64,000 nucleotides of DNA from Bryum argenteum (GCA_037043015.1 CM073327.1:10770727-10834726); one strand, 5' to 3'. Shown: positions 9,796 through 23,676, counted from the stretch's first letter. Program-made: numbers and translations. The notes: a model not told the origin generated them from the sequence alone.

Positions 9796-12700
9796 ATGGC
9801 TGCATCATGGCGTCCTCAGGAGGAAGGCTTGAAGGAGATTTGTGGATTGCTAGAGCAGTACCGCTTGCCGACTGTAGACCAGTCGCGCATCTGGCAGCAG
9901 CACCAACGTTGTAGCCAGCTCCCGGATTTCAACAATTACCTCGCCTTCATCCTTTGCCGCGCTGAGGTACAATACAATCTCAATACGCCACAATTGGAAT
10001 GAAGAAGACGATTATGTTTCTATGTTCTAGAAAATTGCTATCGAGCACGGATTTTGTCGTTTAACTTAGTCCTCTTTCCACGCATTCAATTCGTATGGTT
10101 TTTTTCAGCTGTACAACTTCAGGGATTGCTGATTCCTGTAGTTTTGTTAGTTGTACATTTCTAGGGATTGCAGCCACCTTTCAGACCTAATTTTCCTGTT
10201 TGTTTTACTTCTAGAGACGCTGGTTGTTGTTGATTTTTTGAATAGCATCTATAGTTAGTCAATGGCGAGCTCACGAGCATTAAGTCGATTGTTTATATAG
10301 TTGAAGTCCGCGTCCATGCTTTTGTGGAATCGGATGGAAATTCCGAGTTGGAGGTTATGTTTTAGAAAATGTTACGGTGGCTGCTATCGAGCCATCCAAC
10401 CTTCAGATTTATTTTCGTGCACATTCTGCCAGTATAGTTTCGTTAGCTGTGCATTTCTAGGGGTTGCAGCCACCTTTCTGACCTAATTAATGTGTACGTT
10501 TTACTACTAGGCTTATCACACTTGATTTCTATTCGCGTTGTTATTGAGGGTTGCGGTTTTACGATCAAGCATCTTCAGTTAGTTAATGTCTGCTTCTTGA
10601 GTGCTAATGCAGTTGAAGTACGCGTGCGTATCTCTTTTGAATTGGATGCAGGTTCTGTTTATTTTCCTGTACATACTGAATAGTATAACTTGTGTAGCTG
10701 TGCATCTCTAGGTGCCACTTTTTTGACCTAATTGTCTTGGATGTTTTACTTGGGACTCAGCAACTTCGATTCGTGTTGCGGTTTTCTAATCAGATATCTC
10801 TAGTTAGTGAATGGCGAGGGCACGAGCATTATTTATGTCTACTTATCGAGTGTGAACGCAGTTTAAGTACGCGTGCGGTTAGTTATGAAACAGGAACTTA
10901 CTCCTTTTTATGCTTGGTTTGAGTCGTGTGGTTTTGTTAGCTGTAAATTTCTAGGACTTGCAGCTACCTTACTCACCTAATTTACTGTATGTTTCACTTC
11001 TAGAATTGCAGCTTGTTGTCGTCACCTTGAATCCGATAGCGTTGTAGTTGTGTGATCAAGCATATTTAGTCAGTCAATGGCGAGGTTACGAGCATTTTCC
11101 ATTTCTACTTCGAGTGCTCATGCAGTTGAATTGGTGTGCACATTTTATTGGCATCGTGTGCAAATCCCGTATAGGAGGTTAGGTTCTAGAGAATGTGCAA
11201 TTGAACCATCCAACCTTCGTTATTCTGCAGATTTTGCGTACTTGAATTCATTCAGTTTTGTTAGCTGACCAATTCTAGTGTCTGCAGCCACCTTTCTGAC
11301 CTGATTTCCCTGTATGTTGAACTTTGAGATTTTTACAACTCAAATTCTATCCTCGCTGTTGACTGAGGGTTGTGTTTTTATGATCAAGCATCTTCAGTTA
11401 GTTAATGGCGAGGTCACAAGCACCATTGAGTGCTAATGCAGTATTTTTTAAGAATAGTACTTGTTTTTGTTGGTTCTGGTTTGCTTATTCTAGATAATTG
11501 ATATTGTGATATTTTGCAGGGTGATGCAGTGAATATTCGACAAGCGGCGGGGTTGTTGTTGAAGAATAACTTGAAAAGCAGTTATCAGTTAATTCAACCT
11601 CCTCATCTCCAATATATCAAGGCGGAAGTGCTGCCTTGTCTTGGATCCTCAGATTTTGGTGTGCGAACAACTGTTGGTACTATAATTAGTGTTGTGGTGC
11701 AGCACGAAGGTTTTCAGAAATGGCCTGAAGTCTTACAGGCTTTAGTTCAATGCCTAGACTCCAATGACTACAATCACATGGAGGGCGCCCTTGGTGCTCT
11801 TTTCAAGGTCTAACCTCTATGCCCTTTCTGGTTTAGAAAACTCTAGAACTTGAAACACAATATAGCTACTCGATCTTTGTTACTTACAGGCATGTAACGG
11901 TGACTAATTATTGATCGTTCATTCACTAAAATTAAGGTCCATTTCGTATCAAGAATGATGTTATTTACGATGTGTAGCTTGTTGTTTGATTATTGACTTT
12001 GGGTGTAATGCAGATTGCTGAAGATATGCCTGAAATACTTGACTCGGAGATACCTGGATATGCAGACCGTCCTATTGCCATCTTCATTCCTAGATTACTT
12101 CAGGTATGGATAAAAGCGACATGTCCTTTCCTTGGGGTCAAGTTTTGCGTTAGCTAGAGCATACTTTGCTGTTATTGGAAATGATTAATCATGCCATTTT
12201 GCCGTTTTATGCAGTTCTTCGGATCAGAACATGCTGTGTTGCGGAGGTTGGCTTTGGGGACTGTCAACCAATTTGTCGTCCTTATGCCTACTGTAAGTTT
12301 GTGAATATAGCTCCTAGTAGTGTAGTTCAATATCATTTCCCAACTTTGACTTCATTTATATTTCTCAACGAAGGCATGACTCCATTGTGGCATTTCCGAA
12401 TCTGTTTACTTGCTTGATCTTGTATAATACGCTCGCGTCTTTTTCACCGTAAAGTGTTGTATGCAGGCACTGTTTATCAACATGGGGACATACTTGCAAG
12501 GCCTCTTTTCACTTGCAAATGATAGTTCCGGTGATGTTAGGAAATTGGTAAGCTTAAGTTCTCTTGTTTGTTCCCTTTATCTCTTGTTTCTGATTATGAC
12601 AAATTTGGCTAGTTTCTGGTGAACTGCTGATGTCATTTTATGGAGAATAAAGAAGTTCCAGTACCATTGTGGATCCTTCTAGACACAGGTTATCTGAATC

Positions 12701-15700
12701 TTGTCACTCTTGTTGCATTGACAGGTGTGTGCTGCTTTGGTGCAATTGTTGGAAGTGCAGCCGAATGCCTTGCAGGTACGTGCTGACCCTGTCAGCGATT
12801 ATTTCTTAAGGTTTTAGAGAAGTGTCTGCATATTGAGAACTTTGCAGTTTGGTTATGCTGTGTACAGATTGATTGGGCTGCTTAGATTTTCTGTAGAGTT
12901 GAGGGCTTTTCTTCTAGTGTATAACTATATGTTTAGATGACGTATTTACGGGTGAGTGCAGCCGCACATGAGAAATGTGATTGAGTACATGCTTCAAGCC
13001 AATAAAGATCCTGATAGGGATGTGGCGTTGGAGGCTTGTGAGTTCTGGTACGCTGAGATGTCCTAACGTAGAGCTTTTTCTCAATATCTTATTCTATAGA
13101 TGTCTATGTGTTGTTTTCAGCGTTGCTATCTGTAATGCTCTTTTGTATGTAGCCGTAGTGGTTAATTGGAAGTGTTGCCTGTAGGTCTGCATTTTGTGAA
13201 GCTCACCTACCACCTGACTTGCTGCGGGAGTTTTTACCTCGTCTTATCGATGTAAGTCTCTGCATTATCCACCTCAATTTCTCCCCTATAGGTATTAATT
13301 CAGAAATGCATGACTGTATGTCCAAACGGGGTGTAGATCGACGATACATGCTCATGGGTGCACATTATTCCGTTACAATCATTTTAAGTGTGCATCAAAC
13401 TTTGTATATTTCATACTCTATATTTGGCATTGTATGTTCCGTTGTTTTGATAGTTATGGTGATTGGTGTAAGTGGACTTTAGATATCCTGAGATCTTTAT
13501 ATTTTATCGTGGATATTACAGATTTTATTGGACAATATGGCTTATGCGGATGATGATGAAGCACTGCAAGATGAGGATGTAAGTTTGTTATGTGCTTGCA
13601 TAGTGGCCACTCTAATTTAAGGTAAATATTTCTTAAGTAGACCAAAACGGTCACTATATGTCACTTTGAAGCTTATTGATCTTGTGTTGTTGATCTTGCA
13701 GGAGGATGAGAATGCACCTGACAGAGAGCAGGTACCGAGTGGCTCTACAAGATATTATTCGTATTTGCTTGATTCCAAACGCTATGATACATATTGCTTG
13801 CGATCAATATATTGCTGATAAAATGGAGTCATCCTGGCATTGACGAACTTCCTACATCGATGTGTTTTTTTGGGGTCTTCATCAGGATATTAAGCCAAGA
13901 TTTCATCAATCTCGAATGGTCGGGAATGCTGATGGTGATGAAGAAGATGAGGTCCATTATTGCAGTGCCACCCTTCCAACTCGCCTGGTTCCGATTTTGA
14001 GCTTTTTTTTTTTGTCTTTCACTTTCACTCTTCTAAGGGTGCTAACCCATTAATCTGAAGAACGGATCAAGTCTTAAATTTATTTAACCATCCTGGAGAT
14101 ATTGGAGTGCTGTACCCACAAACTAAAGATTTTTATTGGGTAAATCATCGGACAAATCTCAAGGAGTGTTATCCTGAACATCGTCTATGACATTTTTTTG
14201 ATGCAGGATGATGACGATGACGATATCATCAATTCTTGGAATCTGCGGAAGTGTAGTGCTGCTGGACTAGATATTCTATCCACAGTATTCGGGGACGAGA
14301 TTCTTCCAGTTCTCATGCCCCTTGTACAGGTACCTATTTCCCAGATTTTTTCATTGCTTCAAAATGTGAATTTTGACCATGTTGCTCATGAAGAAGGGAA
14401 TGTTGTCATAGGTGAGACTCTCGAAAACAGAGGATTCAGCATGGGAGCAGAAAGAGGCTGCAATCCTAGCTCTAGGTGCAGTTGCTGAGGGCTGCATATC
14501 AGGCCTATTACCCCATCTTACGCAGGTAAATTGTCCTTATAAGCAATAGTGCTTTCTTGTCCTTGTTTTGTTGGTTGTTGTATCACTAGGGTCCTTGTTG
14601 ACCACAGTCTCGAAACTTGCTTTATTGACTGGCGGTTAAATCCTGCAGTTTAGAAATGCTTCAATTATTAGATATACTCATATTACAATTGTCTCTTTGT
14701 TCTTTTTTAATCGCCCTTACTGTTTATCTGATGTTTCGGTTCTGGGTTCAGATTGTAGCCTATCTTGTACCGTTTATGGAAGATGGAAGGCCACTTGTGC
14801 GGAGTATCTCATGTTGGACTCTTTCCCGCTACAGCAAATGGATCGTTCAGGTATCCTATGGCTAGATTATTTTGGAGTGGTAGTTGTGATGAGCAATAAA
14901 TGGTTGGATATTGAGACTGCTTGATATAGTTCATCTGGTATTGTATATATTATGATGCCCATTTATTCTGTGTCAATCAGGTCGCACAATCTGAAGAAGG
15001 ACAAAAACAGTTCGACGCCATACTCAACGGGTTGCTCCGGCGTATATTGGATAAGCATAAACGTGTTCAGGAGGCTGCATGCTCTGCATTTGCTACTTTG
15101 GAAGAGGTATAAGCTTGATCGAACCCAACTTCGTTCTTCGAACTGCAGATGAGCCGGTTAATTGATTCGCTTATGACTTTTCATGTTCTATTATCTCCGC
15201 CTCTGAAACTCTGGGCATCTATTCTGATTTGCAGGAGGCTGCTGAAGACTTAGCTCCTAGGCTTGGAGTCATACTGCAGCACCTTATGTATGCCTTCGGG
15301 ACTTACCAGGTATCTATTCTGATGGGAGATATCTATATTCATATTCAACCATGTGTACTTTTGAAGAGTCATGCCAACCCGTTTTTTATTCAATTTCGCA
15401 GAGACGGAATTTGCGGATTCTCTATGATGCAATTGGCACATTGGCCGATGCTGTGGGAAGTGAGCTCAACAACGTAAGTGGTGTTATTTCATATCACTTC
15501 CTTTCGGTTTTGCTCTTATTACTATATGTTACATGATCGCTTATCTAATAACGTACATGTGAGTATTGTAACTTGTCTTCTATGGTTATGCTCATGACGA
15601 GTTTCATTCTCTGCCTGCAGCCCACTTACTTGGAAATTTTGATGCCACCACTGATCTCAAAATGGCAGCAAGTACTTGACAATGACAAGGATTTATTTCC

Positions 15701-18040
15701 TTTGCTTGAATGCTTCACGTCTATAGCACAGGTGTGTTATCTCTAGTCTAACCTCGTGGACAGAAGGCACTGTTGTGATAGTCCTTAGATCAAGATTTTT
15801 TAGTTGTCGCGAGCTTCGATAAAATAGTGTCAGATCAATGCAACTGGATTCTTTTCTTCCATTTGTCGTGGTTGTTGTGTTTTAGGTGGATATCTTAGGT
15901 CACTCTCCTTCAAAGGAGATATTTAACTTGTTGCATGCTATTGCCAGGCACTGGGACCAGGCTTCACTCAATATGCTGAACCGGTCTTTGTGAGGTGCAT
16001 CAATTTGATTCGCACACACGAAGTCGCTAAGGTACGATCCAGATGTCCACTCAGTTACCATGTGTTCCTAGACTTGTGCTTGCAGTTAAATGAGATCGAC
16101 TGAAAGTTTGCAATCTTAAATCTTTCCGGGAATTTCTTTTGTTATGCAGGCGGATCCTCAGAAGGCAGGTGTGAATTACGACAAAGAATTCATCGTTTGT
16201 TCTTTAGATTTGCTATCAGGCCTCGCTGAAGGTTTGGGCAGTAGCATTGAGAGCTTGGTAAGTATCCTCGAAAAGCGATCAGTAAGTCTTTTATGTGCTG
16301 CAGCCGATCTCACGTTCAAATGACACAAGTCCCGGAGTTAATAATAACGCAGAGTTTAAGAAGATGACGCTTAGATTCGTATTCAGTCTCTAACATTATC
16401 CAAGTTACTTGTGGATGAATTGTTCACACAGTATTTTGATGTGGTGCAGGTTTCGAGAAGCGACCTCAGGGACCTCTTACTGCAGTGCTGCGCTGATGAA
16501 GCTCCTGATGTGCGTCAGAGTGCTCTGGCTCTCTTGGGAGACCTCGTCAAGGTAAGCATCTTACGCCTTTGTATTATATTACTTGCAGCCCATGACTTCT
16601 CGATTGTCAGAATCACACTCGATTGTATACGCTGACAAAGTTCGTGTGGATAGGCTTGCGCTGTTCATCTTCAACCCCGGCTTTCTGAGTTTCTCAATTT
16701 AGCAGCGAAGCAGTTGGTAAGTTCCGAAGGGTTTTATTTTTTTTATTTTTAATTTCTGATTTTATTTTTTTATTTTTTATTATATTTTGCAATTCTGAGT
16801 GTGCTCTTAACTTTTACATCCTTTTGGCTCCACGGCAGGGTCATGATGTAAAAGAGAATGTCTCAGTGGCTAATAATGCATGCTGGGCTATCGGTGAAGT
16901 GGCTATAAAGGTGAGCCTGGTTCGCTTATTGGACTTAATCTATATTTCACGCTTAATGTTAGTTTGACCTGTCACTTGATAAATGTTCCGTAACCTAGAG
17001 GCGATTGATTTACTTACTGTTTCCATAGTGTGACCAATATGAGTTGCTGCGACATTGCAGGTTAGGAAAGAAATTTCCCCAATTGTGATGAATGTAATCT
17101 CATCGCTGGTGCCCATTCTCTCCAACACTGAGGTAAGTTACCTTATCAACTTAATGATGATGGCATTCGCTACTACGTCTCCCCATAGTTTGTTAACTTA
17201 ATGGTTTATATGATCCAGGGTCTCAACAAGTCACTCCTGGAGAACAGTGCCATCACTTTGGGAAGACTGGGATGGGTTTGTCCAGAGCTTGTTGCTCCAC
17301 ACATGGAGCACTTCATGCAGCCATGGTGCCGCGCGCTGTGCATGTGAGTCCCTAGTCGTAATTTTTGTTCTCTTTTGTGATCGTATCAGTGAGACATAGC
17401 ATTTAGTACTTTTTTAGAACGTCTCACCTGACAGTTCCTTTCTGCACAGGATTCGAGATGACTTCGAGAAGGAAGATGCCTTTCGAGGCTTGTGTGCTAT
17501 GGTATGAACCATCACCATCTGTTGTCTCCATTCTTAGATTGCAAATATGTGTTGAATGTTATTGCTAAATCTGACAGGAATTTCTCTCAAGACCTTTTTT
17601 ACTAATAGATCCTGTGACGTGGGTATTAGGTACGGCTCAACCCAGGCGGCGCTGTAAACTCGTTCATACCAATGTGTGAAGCTATTGGTACCTGGCATGT
17701 AAGTGTCCAGAACTCTTTCTTCTCAACTGTATGCTTCCGCCTTCCTGTGCTCATACAGAGCCTCAACTAAATCATCCTCAATGTCGTAATACAGGAGATT
17801 CGTACCAAAGAGCTCTCTTCAGAAATTGTGCAAGTATTGCATGGTTACAAGCAGGTAATGTCCTCAAGACCCTGCCTAAAGATTACAGCTCAATAAATCA
17901 TGCTCTTGAAGTCAAGGACTTGATGATGGATGATGTTTTATGCGATGCAGATGCTGTCTCAGAGCAATTCCTGGGAACAGTATTTCGGAGCCTTGGATGG
18001 AGCACTACGTGAGAAGTTGATGAAGACATATGGTCTTTGA
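9796..18040 (+). CDS. TRN1: Transportin-1 (karyopherin-beta2 nuclear import receptor), 29 exons, complete
   Basis: Nuclear import receptor of the importin-beta family. It binds PY-NLS cargoes such as RNA-binding proteins, carries them through the pore, and releases them on RanGTP. Exons: 9796-9966, 11520-11807, 12014-12103, 12215-12292, 12467-12547, 12725-12775, 12962-13047, 13185-13251, 13522-13578, 13702-13731, 13886-13951, 14207-14329, 14412-14525, 14752-14850, 14981-15106, 15235-15309, 15402-15473, 15621-15731, 15948-16031, 16150-16257, 16450-16551, 16654-16716, 16839-16910, 17061-17132, 17219-17343, 17450-17501, 17630-17698, 17795-17854, 17951-18040. All introns are GT-AG and all phases agree. 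The protein is 893 aa, about the family length. The start ([15 protein letters not shown]) and [13 protein letters not shown] are typical of plant transportins. HEAT repeats fill the length. An Asp/Glu-rich insert at about residues 311-361 (exons 9-12) is the known H8 acidic loop used in cargo release. No break was found. Confidence 0.97.
9967..11519 (+). repeat. Transportin intron 1 with five diverged tandem repeats
   Basis: The 1.55-kb first intron is built from repeats. The block GTTAGCTGTGCATTTCTAGG, then TTGCAGCCACCTTTCTGACC, recurs at about 10148, 10443, 10693, 10937 and 11261 (spacings about 295, 250, 244 and 324 bp). A second block, CAATGGCGAGGTCACGAGC, recurs at about 10259, 10807, 11076 and 11402. 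The long first intron is the likeliest place for expression-enhancing elements. Confidence 0.75.
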
Positions 18041-18800
18041 GAAAAAAAACCGCAACGTGGTCATATTCGTGACTATTTCATATCATTGCGCACTTGGAGT
18101 TCAAGTTCCAAGTGTGGCCGTCCCGTCAAGAGATTGTCAATAGTGAGTATGAGAGGAAAATTATATTTTCATCCACCCTAGTTTACCATCACCGGAATGA
18201 AACGATCGTGGCTGTCACAATTTTAGTCAGACAACTTGGCCTGTGTTTTATTCTAGTACTGGTTGTTGAGTGGTGGATACATAGCCAGCCACTGTGCCTC
18301 AATGGCATTGTTAAACAAATGCTAGTATAGAAATGGGGTAAAGCCAAGGATGTGGTAGTGAGAGAGTTTTTTTTTTGATATGTCACCTCGCCAAGTGTAA
18401 GTGTAAGTTGAGAGAGGAGAGAAAGGAGGCTTTAGTTTGTGTGTGGCAGAACAGCGGTTGTTGTGCTCACATAATAGGTTGTAGTCGAGGGGAGTTTTTT
18501 TGGACTTTTTTTTTAACATCCTAACATTCCAAGATCCCTTCCCTGTGTTGTAGTTATAGAGAGAGAGAGGCAAACCTGGAATCCAACATTCTGATCTTGG
18601 TGTTTTTGTTGTCAAATGTGCCGAGTTTATCATACTCAGCGACAGGACGCTGCTGCTGTATTGATTATTTTGTTATTATTCTAATTATTGGTTATTATCA
18701 ATGATATGATCTGGACGCTGCTGCTGTATTGATTATTTTGTTATTATTCTAATCATTGGTTATTATCAATGATATGATCTGTTATTGCTGGTTTGCTCGT
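18041..18800 (+). other. 3' UTR and downstream flank of transportin
   Basis: No coding frame is supported. It contains pyrimidine- and T-rich runs and, at its end, the 68-bp tandem duplication. A poly(A) signal cannot be fixed from sequence alone. Confidence 0.5.
18645..18780. repeat. Tandem duplication, 68 bp x 2
   Basis: Units 18645-18712 and 18713-18780 begin GGACGCTGCTGCTGTATTG and end ATGATATGATCT. They differ at one base (AATTATTGG versus AATCATTGG), so the duplication is recent. Confidence 0.97.
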
Positions 18801-19200
18801 GCATATGCTCTGTTTTCTCTTTGTAACAAGGTACTTGGCGTGCAGGAATTCTTTGCAGTTTATTTCAATTGATGTATTTGTGTGCATGAAAGTTTGAATT
18901 CAGTACTGTGTGCTCAGGGGTGTACATTTGTCACTAGATACGAGGAACTCTCTGAAACCTTCTCATACAGTAAGGTATTTAATAATGGCTCAATTTTCAG
19001 CACGGGGATGTCACAGTGCTCAATATTGGGAGATAGGGAAATCAGTGATGCGTAAAACATGTGTATTTTTGTGCAACTGGAAAGTAAGTGAGACTAGCTC
19101 AAGTGGAATCATCGATTTTGGACTTTCCTACAATTAGTTATGAATTTTTGAAGTTAGATTTAAATGCTCCCTAAAATGGTTCCCTAAAATGACACCCTAA

Positions 19201-19556
19201 GAGCATGCCCAGCCCGCACTGTGGGCCGGGGAGCGGAGCCTACTTTGGTGTGTGAGGGACCCTAGCCCACACACTATCCCTCTAACCCGGTCAAGAGGGT
19301 TGAGGTCTCCTAAATTTCAGCACACCATAACTCCAAGTCTCCATTAACCAATGAAAGAGTGACACGTGATAGAACATTTATTGGCAAAAAATAATTTCTA
19401 TTATTATCAGTTGTCATAAAGTGTGATTGGTGAGAGGCTTTTTGGAGTGCCCTGCCATCCAGCCTGGGGTGGGTCATTGAAGGCCGCTCGAGCGGCGCCT
19501 GCGCCCTCCCTACGCATCCCAGCAGCCGGGCGTGGAGCGTAGGGCTGGGCATGCTC
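19201..19556. mobile_element. PIF/Harbinger (Tourist-like) MITE, 356 bp, with TAA target duplications
   Basis: The ends are inverted: GAGCATGCCCAGCCC on the left and GGGCTGGGCATGCTC on the right. Both are flanked by TAA (19198-19200 and 19557-19559). A three-base TAA/TTA target and a GAGCAT start are characteristic of plant Harbinger-derived MITEs. The interior is GC-richer than its surroundings and has no transposase, so the element depends on one elsewhere. Confidence 0.85.
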
Positions 19557-19559
19557 TAA

Positions 19560-22057
19560 GATCATCACAAGATGGAGAATCGTTCTTCAAAGCTATGATG
19601 TACCTCTGGGTCAAACACACTAGGGAGCCATTTGTAATACTGCGTTGTTTTTAAGGAGTAGAAAGATAGAGCAAGTGAAATCATCATTTTTGACACTTGA
19701 TTGTCCCTCCAACTAATTTATTTTAAGATTATGAGTTCATCGAACCAATTTTTGTGACAACTTCAAGTTCTTTGGGTCCTAATATAGTTCTTCTACGAAA
19801 GGAATTTTTGAATTTTTTGAAATTTGACATTTCATATCACTTTTATCAAATTGGCCTTACACTTATGGTAGAGCAATATAGGTTACTATGAATCACTTCA
19901 AATACCACCAATCTCCATCAAGAGTTTCAGAACTTCAATAGTGATAGGGTACATGTTGTGCAATGTGTTAGTAGTTCTTGAGATCAACTAAAGGATTAAA
20001 CTTTTGAGTATTAGTTATTTGCAGATGGAGACCTTGTGAATGTAAAAGAATTCATTATGAGATGATGAGCTTTGCTACAAATTGGACTACTAGACTTGGA
20101 TGTTCTACTCGCAAATTCTTAATCCTTAAGTATGAGGATGGAGTTCATTTTGGTTAAAATCTAGGATTTTGATTAAACTTGCAATCTATTACTGAACAAA
20201 AATATAGCAATGCAAACAACTCTCACTAAAGTGCAACTATAGACTTACATTTCTTACTCTTGTCTTTTCAAATTAATTAGTTCTCAATTGTAAGCAAACC
20301 CAAGGGGACCAAAAAAATGCAAAATGCCAAGAAACATAATGCAATACATGATGATTTTTCCCTTATTTGATTCTTTGGACCAAAAATGTGGTGCGCGTAT
20401 TGAGATACCTCATGTGTAGCTTACTATTACAATAATGTATGATTGGAACACATTATTGCCCAATTCAAAAATATTAAACATTTGAAACTTCAATTGATGA
20501 GTATGCCTATGCGAAATTTCAGACTCATTTGGCTTTTCGAACATTAATGCAATTTATTTTTTCAAAGAAGGTATAAAAACAACAATTCCGCAAAACATGC
20601 ATCCAGTCAATTGTATTTGATTCGGAGAAAAAGTGAATGTGAGTAGGTACCTCAATATATATATTTTTTTATTTCTAGATTTTTTAAAGAACCGTCAATG
20701 TGTTCACCAAATTGTCTTGTCCTCAAGTTTGTACACAATGTCTTTAAACTCCACCATAGTATCGTAGAGTGTTGTCATATGCTTTCTTGCCTCGCTTTCT
20801 AACTCCTCAAAGACGTGTGATAAACTCTTCAAAACCTCTTTTGACTTCACGTATTTCAACAAAAGTTCATGAGACCTCCTTGAAAAGGTGGCATACTTGG
20901 CAGCTTTCATATGATTTTCACTGAAACTACTGTAGCATACACCTATGCGAGTTGGTGCAATGGCTACTAGTGTAAGATTCTCTGAATTTTAACTACAGAC
21001 TTTGAGGATTTGCAATGAGCAATCATTAAGAGGACAAAAGAGCTCACTCACAAGATTCCCGCACAAGAGAAACTCAACTTGGAGAAGGAAGCCAAGAATA
21101 ATCTCTAATTTTCACAAATTTTGAAAAAAAATCATATGTAATTTTACAATGACTTTGAAGCTTGCTCTTGTAAATTTTGAAGGTTGCCCTTGTAGCACTA
21201 TTAAAAATTTTAAATTGGGCTACTTAGAAGTTTGAGAAGTAATTTGGTGATGATCATAGTTCCCTAAGATTCAAAATTGGATTGAAAACAAATTGCGGTG
21301 TAGGTGCTTGTAACCACGTTTCTGATTGTGTACCTATAAATATGAGCATGTGAAGATGTAGATGTTTAAACAATTTCAATAAAGACACCATTTTTGGGAT
21401 TGAAGGTCTAATAGATTTGCCAAAGTTGGCCATGAAAATGGTTATGCTGTCAGCTTGAGCATTGAATAATTGCTTATGAAAACTACATTTGTTGCGAACA
21501 TGTGAATTGATACAAAGGCTCTAAGGTTGCTAATATAAATCTTTTTGCTACTCGCTTGCAAATTTGTTCTAATAAAAAGTTTCACCTATCTTTGCAGATT
21601 GGATGCTCCATTCTCTATCTAGAGCCTCAATTTTTCTTGTCGCTTGGCTTCTCTCGTTATGTCTCTTCTCTTGTAAGTACAGATCTACAAGTTAGTTGCA
21701 ATTAGCTTACAGTTCAACCGCAGTTCTCATACTTTTATCTTCCCCCCCAATTGTCCTCCGCTATTGACTCTTAACTCGTTTTTGCTCCTGCTTCTTGTAC
21801 TTTTCTTGTTTCTTGTTTTCTTATTCCTGACTATAGCAGATGATTTTTTTATTTTTTTATTTTTTTATTTTTTATTTTTTTCTTTTGATATTCTAGTTGG
21901 CTAGGAGCAACCACTAGCACTTCTTGGCATGCCTTTCACTAGGATTCTGCACTGCGATGTGATGATTGTGTAGTGCAATGTAATGATTTTGCACCACAAG
22001 AAAGTAAACCTGAACTTGCACCACGGAATCTTGAATATGAACCTGCACTAAGAAATC
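19560..22057. other. AT-rich intergenic DNA, no supported gene
   Basis: Only short frames occur. A 68-codon minus frame (20704-20910) encodes a charged, helix-like peptide (HVFEELESEARKHMTTLYD) of unknown origin. It lacks neighbours or splice context and may be a captured fragment. A TTTTTTATTTTT tract lies at 21846-21885. Confidence 0.5.
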
Positions 22058-23676
22058 CACTAGTAGAAAATGGCACTAAAAGTAACGTCTGTAATGACTT
22101 GTTCATAATGACACAAAGTATCTGTTTTAACCTCCAAAGGCCCAAGCGTTTCGAGAAGCGTTTCAAACTCAAAAACTACAATTATTGACCACCTTGTAAG
22201 GATTAAAGGTTGGTAATTTTTTTCTCTAATTTTGGTACTTCCAACAATAAGATCTAAAACCTAACTACTTTTATGATTACCATGATAAATTTCAATCCTT
22301 GGATCTCCACCATTTGTGAGATCGTAACGTTCGAAGTTGATGCAAAAGATTTTGACCTTGCCCAAAAGACATAGTCTACTTGGTGCAAAGGAGGACTTGG
22401 TGATTGTTACGCTAAATATTTTGCTCATATTTATTTCCATGGAGGTAACTAAGTTGTGCATGCTCATGCAAGATTTTAGAGCTTTGGATAAATGCAGATA
22501 TGTGTATCAAAAATTAGGAAGGCAACCAAGAAGGATGGGAACCCATTCCCTTCCCAACGGGCCCAATTCCAAAAATTGTCACTGCCATCAATTGTTATGC
22601 TACCATCATTATCATATTGGCTAACTTACGATATGTAAGAATTATTTTGAAGGACTTGCAATAAATGCATGGGCAATTGTCTCCTTTGTCTCAATGCTCT
22701 CAAAATTCTCAATTACTTATCGTACTCTCCTATGTCTCCTGTTGCTTGCTTGTCCCTCCCACTCTCCTCAATTTCTCCTATGTCTATGGTTGCAATGCTT
22801 GTTCCTCCCACTTTGCTCAGTCATAGCTTTGTCATGGAAGCAGGAAAAACATAATTCTCCATGATGTTACTTTTTTTAATTTTCATAAAAGTTGCTTGTT
22901 GAATGTAGATCATGCATGGTATGTTTTGTCTCCGACGTTATGTTTTGTCTTCATCGTCATGCTTTGTCTCCGAAGTCATGTACTGACTACTTTAAATTTA
23001 GACATTTAAATTGAATCTGTTCATTGCCAATAGGTTGGAGCCCTCGTTTTCAAAGCCTTGCTATTATGGTTGGTATTTTCAAAGGTAGGTATGCAAAAGT
23101 AGTTTGTATTCAATTGGAAAAAAGTTTGATTGTGCCTAATCCTATCACAAACACCCTACCCTCCTCGAACTAATTGCACTAACGCAAATTGTTGGCCCCT
23201 CCGCAATACCAGCCTCCATTGGCCACATGACCGGCCCATACTACCATTTCTCGATTAATATTAATATATCTGCTCTAGAGGTCGTAGAATTGGACTATAA
23301 CCTTGAAATTACTACCACACATACATTGTATAATCTCCCACACCCATACCAAATTTCACTCCAAAATACCCAAATTGGACCCTTCATCTAAGGTTCCCAA
23401 ATTAGGAAAAAGCTGATTTGGCTTGCCGAGGCTTTTAGGGGTCAATTGTGCTTCAAATGACATCAAGTAAATCATTATATTTGTCACTTTTTCCAAAAAA
23501 AAATCTACTAATGTGGTAGGCTATAATATGCTTGTTTCAAAAGAAAGATCTAAGGAAAAGTGAAAAATACAATAATTTATATTGATGTAAGCACAATTAA
23601 ATCACACACTTTGTGTCATTACGGACAAGTCATTACAGCGTCACTTTTAGACTTTTAGTGCCATTTTCTACTAGTG
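22058..23676. mobile_element. Non-autonomous CACTA (En/Spm) element, about 1.6 kb
   Basis: The left end starts CACTAGTAGAAAATGGCACT and the right end is its reverse complement (AGTGCCATTTTCTACTAGTG, ending at 23676). Similarity between the two ends continues inward for about 75 bp, including GTAATGACTTGT and AATGACACAAAG. This is the long subterminal repeat structure typical of CACTA elements. The flanking triplets (ATC and TAC) do not match, so the 3-bp target duplication is lost or the ends have drifted. No transposase domain is present. Confidence 0.82.

Noticed and set aside
19310..19552. 80-codon minus frame
   Set aside because: It lies within the Harbinger MITE and has no transposase features.
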